The notes: generated by a model from the sequence alone, not told the origin. A stretch of 28,805 bases of DNA from JASFBA01 sp034433695 (GCA_034433695.1 DAOUAK010000064.1:1-28805); one strand, 5' to 3'. Positions 14,793-22,129 are shown, counted from the stretch's first letter. Program-made: numbers and translations.

Positions 14793-15638
14793 ATGTTCAC
14801 CGAATTCAAACATACCCTGCGCCGTCTGCGCGGCTCGGCCCTGGGCTGGGGCATCGGCCTGGCCCTGTATGCCCTGATGATGGTATCCTTTTACAACTCG
14901 ATATCCGCCCTCAAGGGGCAATTTCTGGAACTCGTTTCTGGTTATCCCAAGGCCTTTGCCGCCTTTTTCGGGGATTTGACCGACCTCTTTTCTCCTTCGG
15001 GCTACCTGGACCTTTACTATTTCGGCTACCTGACCCCCATCATCGGCATCTTCGCCGCCGGCGCCTGCGCCGGCCTGCTGGTCAGCGATGAGGAAAAGGG
15101 GATCCTGGACCTGGTGCTGGCCCACCCGGTCAGCCGCACGGCCCTCTTCTGGGGACGCTTCCTGGGTTTTGTCGCCGCCCTGGCGGGGGTGCTCCTCCTG
15201 AGTTACCTGGCCTGGGCCATCCCTTCCCAGAGCGTGGGCTTCGCCCTTTCCTGGGGGCAGTTGCTTTTGCCCTTTCTCCCCCTGTTCGCCGTCCTCTTCC
15301 TCTTCGGCGCACTGGCCCTGCTCCTCAGCCTCCTCCTGCCCTCGTCCCGGGCGGCCGGGATGCTTTCTGGCGGCCTCCTGATCGCCAACTTCCTCCTGAT
15401 GGGTCTCTCTCGCCTCTATCCCGACCCCTTCGGCCCTATCGTCCGTTTCACTCCGCTGTACTATTACCAGGGGGGCAAGGCCGTCCTGGGGCTGAACTGG
15501 GGCTGGCTGGGAGGGTTGCTCGCCTCCGGCCTGATCCTGCTCCTTCCGGCCTGGCTTCTCTTCCTGCGTCGCGACATCCGGGTGGGTGGCGAACACGGCT
15601 GGCGGCTGCCGGCCCTGCGCTTCCTGCGTCGGGGATAG
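14793..15638 (+). CDS. ABC-2 type transporter permease
   Basis: A 281-residue membrane protein with about six transmembrane segments. 'LGWGIGLALYALMMVSFYNS' is the first segment, and 'LTPIIGIFAAGACAGLLVSD' then 'EEKGILDLVLAHPVSRTALF' is the conserved cytoplasmic loop that contacts the ATPase in ABC-2 permeases. The remaining segments include 'FLGFVAALAGVLLLSYLAW', 'LPLFAVLFLFGALALLLSLL' and 'LASGLILLLPAWLLFL'. It directly follows the ATPase gene, so the two form a complete exporter with two copies of each subunit. It ends the plus-strand run that begins at mutS. The exported compound cannot be inferred. Confidence 0.92.
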   Translation: MFTEFKHTLRRLRGSALGWGIGLALYALMMVSFYNSISALKGQFLELVSGYPKAFAAFFGDLTDLFSPSGYLDLYYFGYLTPIIGIFAAGACAGLLVSDEEKGILDLVLAHPVSRTALFWGRFLGFVAALAGVLLLSYLAWAIPSQSVGFALSWGQLLLPFLPLFAVLFLFGALALLLSLLLPSSRAAGMLSGGLLIANFLLMGLSRLYPDPFGPIVRFTPLYYYQGGKAVLGLNWGWLGGLLASGLILLLPAWLLFLRRDIRVGGEHGWRLPALRFLRRG

Positions 15639-15677
15639 TCTCCCCCGGCGTTGCAGGCCGTTTCCTCCTGCAAGGAG

Positions 15678-15696
15678 CATACCGCCCTCCGGTATG
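15678..15696. other. Stem-loop after the ABC permease gene
   Basis: A perfect 7-bp stem, CATACCG and CGGTATG, with loop CCCTC, 40 nt after the permease stop. It could protect or end the mutS-ABC transcript, but no run of T follows directly (a short CTTTT comes about 20 nt later), so it is not a convincing intrinsic terminator. Confidence 0.35.
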
Positions 15697-15757
15697 GTTC
15701 CTCCGGTAACACGATCTTTTGAGGGAACGGCCGGGGTATGTCCCAATTTTGTCGGGT

Positions 15758-15790
15758 TGGGTGGGTGACGGCACTACCGCCGCCCACCCA
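15758..15790. other. Strong hairpin upstream of the gapA promoter
   Basis: An 8-bp GC-rich stem TGGGTGGG/CCCACCCA (15758-15765 with 15783-15790), then a 3-nt bulge, a 4-bp stem CGGC/GCCG and the loop ACTACC. It ends 18 bp before the gapA -35 box. It may be a terminator-like or insulating structure, or a protein-binding site; no U-tract follows. Confidence 0.45.
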
Positions 15791-15807
15791 GCGAAGAAGG
15801 GTGGCGT

Positions 15808-15836
15808 TTGCATTTGCCCCGCTTTTCGGATACAAT
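15808..15836 (+). promoter_or_regulatory. Promoter of gapA
   Basis: TTGCAT (15808-15813), 17-bp spacer, TACAAT (15831-15836). The start of transcription would be near 15843, leaving a leader of about 75 nt before the ATG at 15918. Confidence 0.7.
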
Positions 15837-15917
15837 GCACACGGCCTGTCAAGGCGCTTTGTGGCCCAGTCCGGCCGGGCAAGTCTCCCCGGCCATACCG
15901 ATGTCAAGGAGGAAATC

Positions 15918-16928
15918 ATGGCGGTCCGTGTCGGCATCAACGGTTTCGGCCGCATCGGGCGGCAGGTTTACAAGGTTATTCTGGATGTGTACGGCGAGGA
16001 ACTGGAGGTCGTCGCCGTCAACGACATCACCGATGCTCCTACCCTGGCCCATTTGCTCCGGTATGATTCCGTCTATGGAGCCTTTGACGGCGAGGTGGAG
16101 ACGACCGAGCGAGGGTTACGGGTGGATGGGGAGGAAGTGCTTGTCCTGGCGGAGACTGACCCGGCCAAACTTCCCTGGGCCGACCTGGGAGTGCAGATTG
16201 TCATCGAGTCCACCGGCCGTTTCACCGAAGCCGAAAAGGCCCGGGCCCACCTGCAGGCCGGGGCGAAGAAAGTCATCATCACCGCACCGGCCAAGGGCGA
16301 GGACATTACCATCGTCCTGGGCGTCAACGAGGACCGGTATGACCCCGAAAAGCACCATATCATCTCCAACGCCTCCTGCACGACCAACTGTCTGGCCCCG
16401 GTGGCCAAGGTGCTTTACCAGCGCTTCGGTATCCTGCGGGGACTGATGACCACGGTGCACTCGTACACGGCGGATCAAAGGCTGGTGGATGCGCCGCACA
16501 AGGACCTGCGTCGGGCGCGCCACGCCGGCCTGAACATCGTCCCCACCTCCACCGGAGCGGCCAGGGCGCTGGGGCTGGTCATCCCCGAACTCAAGGGCAA
16601 GTTCGACGGCATCGCCCTGCGCGTGCCCACGCCCACCGTCTCCATCATCGACTTTTTCGTCGAACTGGGCCGGCCGGCCACCGTTGAGGAGATCAATAAC
16701 GCCTTCCGCGAGGCCGCCAAAGACGAACTGGACGGCATCCTCTTTGTGAGCGATGAACCGCTGGTCTCCTCCGACTTTATCGGCGCCGAGTATTCCAGCA
16801 TCGTGGATGCGCCCCTGACCATGGTGATGGGCGGCACCATGGCCAAGGTGATGGCCTGGTACGATAACGAGTGGGGTTACTCCTGCCGCGTGGCCGACCT
16901 GACCAGCCTGGTCGCGGAAAGTCTCTGA
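15918..16928 (+). CDS. gapA: Glyceraldehyde-3-phosphate dehydrogenase, NAD-type
   Basis: A 336-residue phosphorylating GAPDH, the cytosolic tetramer that interconverts glyceraldehyde-3-phosphate and 1,3-bisphosphoglycerate. The NAD motif 'VGINGFGRIGR' opens the protein, and 'VVAVNDITDAPTLAHLL' has the Asp expected for NAD preference. The catalytic cysteine is Cys154 in 'ISNASCTTNCLAPVAK'. Substrate-site strands are 'TVHSYTADQRLVDAPHKD' and 'NIVPTSTGAARALG', and 'WYDNEWGYSCRVADL' closes the fold. The ATG at 15918 is preceded by AAGGAGG; a longer upstream frame crosses the promoter and is not coding. It stands alone in its transcript, with a nuclease gene following. Confidence 0.98.
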   Translation: MAVRVGINGFGRIGRQVYKVILDVYGEELEVVAVNDITDAPTLAHLLRYDSVYGAFDGEVETTERGLRVDGEEVLVLAETDPAKLPWADLGVQIVIESTGRFTEAEKARAHLQAGAKKVIITAPAKGEDITIVLGVNEDRYDPEKHHIISNASCTTNCLAPVAKVLYQRFGILRGLMTTVHSYTADQRLVDAPHKDLRRARHAGLNIVPTSTGAARALGLVIPELKGKFDGIALRVPTPTVSIIDFFVELGRPATVEEINNAFREAAKDELDGILFVSDEPLVSSDFIGAEYSSIVDAPLTMVMGGTMAKVMAWYDNEWGYSCRVADLTSLVAESL

Positions 16929-16988
16929 CGCTCGGTGACTTCCGGGAGGAAGGTAGCATGGCTACGTTCCTCCCGGTGGAAGCGAGCC

Positions 16989-17774
16989 ATGGCCGTTCCG
17001 GAGGGCTTTCTCTTTACCCAGACGGCACTGCGCACCTACCAGGAGTGCCCCTACCGCTTTCGCCTGCGCTACCTGGAACAGGTCCCCTGGCCGGCCTTTC
17101 CGGTCTCTCCGGAGGCCGAGGCGGCTTTTGAGCGGGGCCGTCGCTTCCACGAACTGGCCCGGCAGCGTTTCCTGGGGCTGGAGGTGGGCGAGCAAGCCGC
17201 GGCCGGCGGGGAGGAAGTGGCCCGCTGGTGGGCAGCGCTGGAGGCCTCCCCGCCGGCACTGGAAAGATATCCGCACCGTTTCCCGGAGGCCGGCCTCTCC
17301 ATCCCCTTCGGGCGGCACCGTCTGGGGGCGCGCTATGACCTTCTGGCGGTAGGGGAACACTCCGCCTGCATCGTGGACTGGAAGACCGGCCGGCCCCTTC
17401 CTCCGGAGCAAGCCCTGGCCCAGGACCTCCAGACGCGGGTCTATCTCTTTGTCCTGGCAGAAGGGGGTGCCGTCTACCATGCCGGCCGGCCCTTTTCCCC
17501 GGAAGCCCTGGCTATCCTCTACTGGCATCCCCAGGGCCAGGTGCACCTGCCGTACAGTGCCTCCCGGCGGGAGGAAGACCGCGCCTACCTGGAAGCGTTG
17601 ATTCGGGAGATCACCTCCTCCCGGCCGGAAGACATGCGGCCGGCCGCAAGCGAAAAGCCCTGCATCTCCTGCGCCTACGCTCCGCTGTGCGGCCGGCCGA
17701 CGGCGAGTTCCTTCGAGTGGGAAGAAGAGGAAGAGGCCCTTTTGGCCGAGGCGGAGACCTGGCCGACGGAATAA
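16989..17774 (+). CDS. Stand-alone Fe-S PD-(D/E)XK nuclease (Cas4/AddB/RecB-like)
   Basis: A 261-residue PD-(D/E)XK nuclease. Asp117 ('LGARYDLLAV') and 'CIVDWKTGRP' (Asp130, Lys132) form the D...D-x-K active site, followed by 'DLQTRVYLFVLAEG' with the family's Q-x3-Y motif. Cys20 ('YQECPYRFRLRYL') together with Cys225, Cys228 and Cys234 ('PCISCAYAPLCGRP') gives the four-cysteine pattern, one early and three late, that binds [4Fe-4S] in AddB, Cas4 and the eukaryotic Dna2. There is no helicase domain and no cas gene nearby, so it is a single-domain member. The start at 16989 places the QECPYRF motif at the usual place; an upstream GTG at 16935 is possible. It converges with the integrase-like gene. 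It likely cuts or resects DNA ends, but a partner is not evident. Confidence 0.87.
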   Translation: MAVPEGFLFTQTALRTYQECPYRFRLRYLEQVPWPAFPVSPEAEAAFERGRRFHELARQRFLGLEVGEQAAAGGEEVARWWAALEASPPALERYPHRFPEAGLSIPFGRHRLGARYDLLAVGEHSACIVDWKTGRPLPPEQALAQDLQTRVYLFVLAEGGAVYHAGRPFSPEALAILYWHPQGQVHLPYSASRREEDRAYLEALIREITSSRPEDMRPAASEKPCISCAYAPLCGRPTASSFEWEEEEEALLAEAETWPTE

Positions 17775-17912
17775 AACGTCCGCAAGCCGGTATGGGACCG
17801 CCTTTTCAGGCCGTCCGGGCCGGCCGGAATTTCCCTGCGGGTTTTCGGAAAGTTCCAGGGCGACGCCGCCACATCGGGTGTGCCCCGGCCCTGTTGGGTT
17901 TTTCCGGGAAAA

Positions 17913-18782
17913 TCACTCCGCCGGCGGCCTGAGCCAGGCCCGGAAGCGGGGCAGAAACTCCATCTGATATCCCCGGGGGGTATATCCGAGCAGACGGCCC
18001 ACCTCCTCGGCCGGCCGGCCGGAAAAAAGAAGGTGGGCCGCCGCCGTGTCGCGCAGAATCTGGGGATTGACCGGCCGGATGCCGGCCCGACGGGAGAGCC
18101 GGAGCAGGATGTTGTTCACCTGCCGGCCGGTAATCGGTACCAGCGGAGAGAAGGGGCTGTAGGTTCCCAGCGCCCGGCAGCGGGCCTCGTAACGGGCCAG
18201 CGCTTCGGCCAGTTCCGGCGGCAGGGGGACGCGCCGCGACTTTTTCTGCAACTTGCCGGCATAACGTACCACTACGGCCGGCTCCGGCACCCCCAGTTCC
18301 AGATCGGCGAAGAGCAGGGCCAGGAGTTCCTGCTTCTTCAGACCCACTTCCCCCAGCAGGCCTATCAGGATGCGCTCAAAGTCGTCGGCCCGGGCCACTT
18401 CCAGCAGACGCTCCCGTTCCTCCCACGCCAGCACGAGCGGCATCTCGACCTCGACCTCCTGGAAGGGGATGTCCTCGGCAGGATTTTCCTTCACCCAGCC
18501 TCGTTTCAGGCAGAAAAACCCCAGCCGCTTGAGGAACTCGAGGCCCAGGTTGTAGGCGCTGGCCGGCATGGTAACCTCGCGCCGGTGAGAAAAATAGTCC
18601 AGGAAAGCCAGGAGGTCTTCCCGCCGTAGCATCCCCACGTCGGCCGTCCGACGGGCGGCAAAATAGTCCAGAAAACGTCGAGCGATGGAAAAGTGGTTGG
18701 CGGCCACGTTCCCCGTGCGTACCCGCACCGCTGCCTCCAGGTAGGCCTGAACCGCTTCTTCCAGAGGAACGCTGGAGGTCAT
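17913..18782 (-). CDS. Tyrosine-recombinase-fold protein with degenerate active site
   Basis: A 289-residue protein with the XerC/D architecture: an N-terminal SAM-like core-binding domain ('LEEAVQAYLEAAVRVRTGNV' and 'DYFAARRTADVGMLRREDLL', residues 5-105) and a C-terminal catalytic-type domain (residues 115-285). In active enzymes the residues are R, K, H-x-x-R, H/W and Y. Here the first Arg is replaced by Lys149 ('EVGLKKQELLAL'), the H-x-x-R box reads Gln241-I-L-Arg244, the later His is Tyr267 ('LLGYTPRGYQ'), and the position nine further on, normally the nucleophilic Tyr, is Phe276. A nearby Tyr272 might substitute, but the set looks inactive, so a DNA-binding role is more likely. The ATG has a GGAGG site. 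It has its own strong promoter and is divergent from butyrate kinase. No attachment site or phage gene accompanies it. Confidence 0.85.
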   Translation of the reverse strand: MTSSVPLEEAVQAYLEAAVRVRTGNVAANHFSIARRFLDYFAARRTADVGMLRREDLLAFLDYFSHRREVTMPASAYNLGLEFLKRLGFFCLKRGWVKENPAEDIPFQEVEVEMPLVLAWEERERLLEVARADDFERILIGLLGEVGLKKQELLALLFADLELGVPEPAVVVRYAGKLQKKSRRVPLPPELAEALARYEARCRALGTYSPFSPLVPITGRQVNNILLRLSRRAGIRPVNPQILRDTAAAHLLFSGRPAEEVGRLLGYTPRGYQMEFLPRFRAWLRPPAE

Positions 18783-18794
18783 GGTTTCCTCCTG

Positions 18795-18811
18795 CCGGCC
18801 CCCAGGGCCGG
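18795..18811 (-). other. Leader hairpin upstream of the integrase-like gene
   Basis: A perfect 7-bp stem, CCGGCCC and GGGCCGG, with a 3-base loop. It lies in the leader between an AAAGGAGA sequence and the true GGAGG ribosome site before the ATG at 18782, so it could influence translation. Confidence 0.4.
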
Positions 18812-18835
18812 TCTCCTTTGTATGCTCTGAGGAAA

Positions 18836-18864
18836 AATATACCGTACATATCGCTTTTTGTCAA
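18836..18864 (-). promoter_or_regulatory. Near-consensus promoter of the integrase-like gene
   Basis: On the minus strand a perfect TTGACA (18864-18859), a 17-bp spacer and TATATT (18841-18836). It is the strongest-looking promoter in the window. Transcription would start near 18829, about 45 nt upstream of the ATG. Confidence 0.8.
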
Positions 18865-18889
18865 TACAGGGACCTCGGCAAAACCGGGT

Positions 18890-18918
18890 TTGCGTTTTCT
18901 TCAGGAATATGATAAACT
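18890..18918 (+). promoter_or_regulatory. Candidate promoter of the buk-ptb operon
   Basis: TTGCGT (18890-18895), 17-bp spacer, TAAACT (18913-18918). The -10 box matches consensus at only four of six positions, but the -35 form TTGCNN and the 17-bp spacing repeat those of mutS, gapA and flpD. Start of transcription would be near 18925. Confidence 0.45.
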
Positions 18919-18964
18919 TTGGCCGGCTTGCTCGATGGCTCAACGAAGAGACCTGGAGCACAGG

Positions 18965-20137
18965 ATGCCTGCCGAACGGACCTATCGAATTCTGGTCATC
19001 AACCCGGGCTCCACCTCCACCAAGGTGGCCCTCTTTGCGGACGAAACCCTGCTCCTTCAGGAGACGTTGCGCTACGAAGCCGCTGAATTGGCCGCCTTTC
19101 CCCATATCGCCGATCAATATGCCTTTCGCCGGGATAGCATCCTCCGCTGGATGGAGGAAAACGGCCTTGCCCTTTCCGACCTGGACGCCGTGGTAGGGCG
19201 GGGCGGCCTCTTCGGCCCGCTGGAAAGCGGCACCTACCGGGTCAACGAGGCCATGCTGGAGGAGATGCGCACCCCCGGCCCCCGTGAGCACGCTTCTAAC
19301 CTGGGTGTGCTCATCGCCCAGGAAATTGCCGAACGGGCCGGCATCCCGGCTTTCACGGTGGATCCCGTCTCGGTGGACGAGTTCGACGACCTGGCCCGCA
19401 TCTCCGGCCTGGCCGAGATCGAGCGCAAAAGCCTCTCCCATGCCCTCAACATCAAGGCCGTGGCCCGCCGGGCCGCCGCCGATATGGGCCGGCCTTACCC
19501 GGAGATGAACATGATCATCGTCCACCTGGGCGGGGGCATCTCGGTGACCGCCCACCGCCGGGGACGGATGGTGGACGTGAACAACGCCCTGGACGCCGGC
19601 CCCTTTTCCCCGGAGCGTTGCGGGACGCTCCCTCTGACCGACCTGATCGAACTGTGCTACTCGGGCCGGTTCACCAAAGAAGAACTGAAGAGATACCTGG
19701 TCGGCCGCGGCGGGCTGGTTTCCCATCTGGGAACGAACTCGACCATCGAGGTGGAAAAACGGATCGCCGCCGGCGATGCCCACGCCCTCCTGATCTCCCA
19801 GGCCATGGCCTACCAGATCGCCAAGGAGATCGGCGCGATGGCCACCGTGCTCAAGGGCGAGGTGGACGTGATCGTCCTCACCGGCGGAGTGGCCCACTGG
19901 AAAGACCTGGTGGAGTGGATTCGGGAACGCGTCTCCTTCATTGCCCCCGTCCGGGTCTACCCGGGCGAGGACGAGATGCTGGCCCTGGCCCAGGGGGCGC
20001 TGCGGGTGCTCCGGGGTGAAGAGGAAGCCAAAACTTACGTGCCCCGTTGGACCGGAAGCCGGGGAATCGAGGCCGCGCCCCGCTCCGCTCAGGGCAAACC
20101 GGAAGTTGTTGCCTGGCGAGAAACGTTGGGACAATAG
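18965..20137 (+). CDS. buk: Butyrate (branched-chain fatty acid) kinase
   Basis: A 390-residue acetokinase-family enzyme that transfers phosphate from butyryl- or isobutyryl/isovaleryl-phosphate to ADP. 'ILVINPGSTSTKVALF' is the ASKHA phosphate loop, 'VGRGGLFGPLESGTYRVNEA' and 'PGPREHASNLGVLIAQEIA' are butyrate-kinase-type substrate segments, 'MNMIIVHLGGGISVTAH' is the second nucleotide loop and 'VIVLTGGVAHWKDL' the third. Usual enzymes have about 355 residues; here a 30-residue tail ('TYVPRWTGSRGIEAAPRSAQ') is added. The ATG at 18965 places MPAERTYRILVINPG at the usual N-terminus, with GGAG upstream; an in-frame ATG at 18935 would leave almost no leader after the proposed promoter. It is followed at 12 nt by ptb, together converting acyl-CoA to acid plus ATP. 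Confidence 0.95.
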   Translation: MPAERTYRILVINPGSTSTKVALFADETLLLQETLRYEAAELAAFPHIADQYAFRRDSILRWMEENGLALSDLDAVVGRGGLFGPLESGTYRVNEAMLEEMRTPGPREHASNLGVLIAQEIAERAGIPAFTVDPVSVDEFDDLARISGLAEIERKSLSHALNIKAVARRAAADMGRPYPEMNMIIVHLGGGISVTAHRRGRMVDVNNALDAGPFSPERCGTLPLTDLIELCYSGRFTKEELKRYLVGRGGLVSHLGTNSTIEVEKRIAAGDAHALLISQAMAYQIAKEIGAMATVLKGEVDVIVLTGGVAHWKDLVEWIRERVSFIAPVRVYPGEDEMLALAQGALRVLRGEEEAKTYVPRWTGSRGIEAAPRSAQGKPEVVAWRETLGQ

Positions 20138-20149
20138 ACGGAGGTATCC

Positions 20150-21052
20150 ATGCCCATTCGCAACTTTGCCCAGTTACGGGAGGAGGCCAAAAAGGTTGGG
20201 TCCCGGGTGGTGGCCATCGCCGATGCCCAGGACCACGAGGCGCTCCTGGCCGCCCGGGATGCAGAGGAGCGCGGCATCGCCCACTTCATCCTCATCGGCG
20301 ACCGCGCCGCTATTGAAGCGGAGGCGGAAGCCCACCAGGTGGACATCAGGAACATGAAGATTGTGGAGGAAAGCGACCGCCGGATGGCCGCCCGCCGGGC
20401 GATGGAGATGCTTGCCCGGGGCGAGGCCCACTGCGCTATGAAGGGGAAAATCTTCACCGCCGATTTCCTGAAGGCGGCCCTGGACCCATCCGTGGGGCTG
20501 CGCACGGGGAAACTCCTTACCCATGTGGCCGTCTTCGACATTCCCGGCTTCGACCGGTTGATTCTCCTGAGCGATGCCGGCGTCATCGTGGCTCCGACCC
20601 TGGAGGAAAAGGTCCACATCGTTCAGAATGCCATCGACGTGGCCCACCGTCTGGGCATCGAAATGCCCCGCGTGGCCGTGCTGGCTGCCGCCGAGATGGT
20701 CAACCCCAAGATTCCTTCGACGATGGACGCGGCCAACCTTTCCAAGATGGCCGACCGGGGGCAGATTTACGGCGGAATCGTGGACGGGCCGCTGGCCCTC
20801 GATAACGCCATCTCCCTGGAGGCGGCCCGCATCAAGGGCATCCGGGGAGAGGTGGCCGGCCGGGCCGACATCCTCATCGCTCCGGACCTGGAGGCCGGCA
20901 ACGCCCTGGCCAAGGCCATCATCTACTTCGCCCATAGCGATATGGCCGGCGTGGTCGTCGGCGCCCGGATGCCGCTCATCCTCCCCTCCCGCGCCGACAC
21001 CCACGAGGCCAAGATGATGTCCATCGTGCTGGGCGTGCTGATGTCGGCGTGA
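20150..21052 (+). CDS. ptb: Phosphate butyryltransferase
   Basis: A 300-residue PTA/PTB-family acyltransferase that swaps CoA for phosphate on butyryl-CoA or branched acyl-CoA. It has the family's N-terminal 'VAIADAQDHEALLAARDAEE', 'GIAHFILIGDRAAIEAEA', the active-site region 'MKGKIFTADFLKAAL' and 'LLSDAGVIVAPTLEEKVHIV', and the C-terminal 'DILIAPDLEAGNALAKAI' followed by 'MAGVVVGARMPLILPSRAD'. Length and motif order are normal. It lies 12 nt after buk and is separated from the gamma subunit of the 2-oxoacid oxidoreductase only by a heptamer repeat, so acyl-CoA made by that enzyme would be used here. Confidence 0.96.
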   Translation: MPIRNFAQLREEAKKVGSRVVAIADAQDHEALLAARDAEERGIAHFILIGDRAAIEAEAEAHQVDIRNMKIVEESDRRMAARRAMEMLARGEAHCAMKGKIFTADFLKAALDPSVGLRTGKLLTHVAVFDIPGFDRLILLSDAGVIVAPTLEEKVHIVQNAIDVAHRLGIEMPRVAVLAAAEMVNPKIPSTMDAANLSKMADRGQIYGGIVDGPLALDNAISLEAARIKGIRGEVAGRADILIAPDLEAGNALAKAIIYFAHSDMAGVVVGARMPLILPSRADTHEAKMMSIVLGVLMSA

Positions 21053-21055
21053 GGT

Positions 21056-21118
21056 GTGTTGCGTGATGCGTGATGCGTGATGCGTGTTGCGTGTTGCGTG
21101 TTGCGTGTTGCGTGATGG
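21056..21118 (+). repeat. Heptanucleotide tandem repeat (GTGWTGC)n
   Basis: Nine consecutive 7-bp units: one GTGTTGC, three GTGATGC, four GTGTTGC and a final GTGATGG. It fills the short gap between ptb and the oxidoreductase gamma gene and ends at the GGAGG ribosome site. The two variants differ by one base. Similar heptamer runs are common between genes of Anaerolineae-like genomes (recalled pattern). Length variation by slippage would move the ribosome site away from ptb but not alter a protein. Confidence 0.9.
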
Positions 21119-21125
21119 AGGCGGG

Positions 21126-21695
21126 ATGATGATCGAAGTTCGATTTCACGGACGCGGAGGGCAGGGCGTGGTCATCGCCTCCGAGGTGCTGGCCGACGCC
21201 GCCTTCCGCGAAGGCAAGCGGGTGCAGGCCTTTCCCTCCTTCGGTGTGGAGCGTCGGGGGGCACCGGTGCTGGCCTTTACCCGGATCGACGACCGGCCGA
21301 TTCGGCTGCGCTGCCAGATTTACGAGCCGGACCACGTCGTCATTCTGGATCCCACTCTCCTGGAGGTGATGGACGTTACCGCCGGCCTGAAGGAAGGGGG
21401 TACAATTCTCCTCAACAGCGCCGACCCGCCGGAATCGTTCGGCCTGCACGGCCGCTTTCGGGTCGGCACGGTGGACGCCAACCATATCGCCTTCAAGTAC
21501 CATCTGGGGCCGCGCAATGCCCCGATTGTCAACACCTCTATCCTGGGAGCCTTTTCCCGGCTGACCGGGATCGTGGGGCTGGAGGCCCTCTGCGCGGCCG
21601 TGCGGGACGCCGTGCCGATCCGCCCGGACGAGAACGTCGCTGCCGTGCGCGAGGCGTATGAAGCGGTTCGCTTCACGGAGGCTCCGGGGGAATGA
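21126..21695 (+). CDS. porG: 2-oxoacid:ferredoxin oxidoreductase, gamma subunit
   Basis: A 189-residue gamma subunit. 'IEVRFHGRGGQGVVIASEVL' is the family signature near the N-terminus, followed by 'VQAFPSFGVERRGAPVLAF' and 'EPDHVVILDPTLLEVMDV'; 'VNTSILGAFSRLTGIVGLE' closes the fold. In pyruvate or branched 2-oxoacid synthases this subunit forms part of the CoA/substrate-bearing core with alpha and beta. ATG codons at 21126 and 21129 are both possible after GGAGG at 21117-21121. The stop overlaps the ParB-like gene by 4 nt. With the fused delta module and the alpha and beta subunits downstream it completes the complex. Confidence 0.93.
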   Translation: MMIEVRFHGRGGQGVVIASEVLADAAFREGKRVQAFPSFGVERRGAPVLAFTRIDDRPIRLRCQIYEPDHVVILDPTLLEVMDVTAGLKEGGTILLNSADPPESFGLHGRFRVGTVDANHIAFKYHLGPRNAPIVNTSILGAFSRLTGIVGLEALCAAVRDAVPIRPDENVAAVREAYEAVRFTEAPGE

Positions 21696-22084
21696 TTGAA
21701 AGCGAAAAAGCCGGGGTATTCTGGATGGAATTGGACGAAATCCAGCCAAGCCAGTTGTTCATCAGTTCCGAGAAGTTGTCCCGGGTGATGAAAGAACTGG
21801 ATTCCCGCCGGCCGGAGTCCTTTGAACCTATCCCGGTAAAGAAACTGGGAAACCGGGTCATTTTCGTAGACGGGCACACCCGGGCCCTGGCCGTATACCT
21901 GTGCGGGTTTTCGCAAGTTCCGGTATTCTGGGAAACGGATGAACTGGATTGGGAGGCCTATGAAATCTGCGTCAAGTGGTGCGAGGAAGCAGGTATCCGT
22001 AGCATAGCGGACCTGAAAGATAGAGTGGTATCCTCGGAAGAGTACGAGGTGCGATGGCTGAAGCGATGCGAGGAGATGCTGTAG
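21692..22084 (+). CDS. ParB-like N-terminal-domain protein within the oxidoreductase operon
   Basis: A 130-residue protein. 'FWMELDEIQPSQLFISSEKL' and 'ESFEPIPVKKLGNRVIFVDG' are the beta-strands of a ParB/sulfiredoxin-like fold, and 'DGHTRALAVYLCGF' is the G-H-T-R phosphate-binding loop common to ParB-like nucleotidases. The second half ('ELDWEAYEICVKWCEEAGIR' and 'SIADLKDRVV') is acidic and helical, with no helix-turn-helix, so it is not a partition protein. Its ATG overlaps the stop of the gamma gene as ATGA, so translation is coupled. The codon choice looks less GC-rich than in the neighbours, which may indicate a later insertion. Enzymatic role is unknown; a kinase or nucleotidase activity is possible for this fold. 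Confidence 0.75.
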   Translation: MIESEKAGVFWMELDEIQPSQLFISSEKLSRVMKELDSRRPESFEPIPVKKLGNRVIFVDGHTRALAVYLCGFSQVPVFWETDELDWEAYEICVKWCEEAGIRSIADLKDRVVSSEEYEVRWLKRCEEML

Positions 22085-22129
22085 GTGAAATCCGTCCGGA
22101 TTCGCCCAAGATCCGAGGAGGGACATCCG

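Noticed and set aside
17899..17912. TTTTTCCGGGAAAA between the nuclease and recombinase-like genes as a bidirectional terminator
   Set aside because: The stem is only five mostly A-T pairs with a three-base loop; too weak to call.
17913..18782. Integrated phage or genomic island marked by an integrase
   Set aside because: No phage or mobility genes, tRNA or attachment repeats are near, and the recombinase active site is degenerate.
21056..21118. Possible CRISPR array
   Set aside because: The unit is 7 bp and directly adjoining, without spacers; it is a simple tandem repeat.
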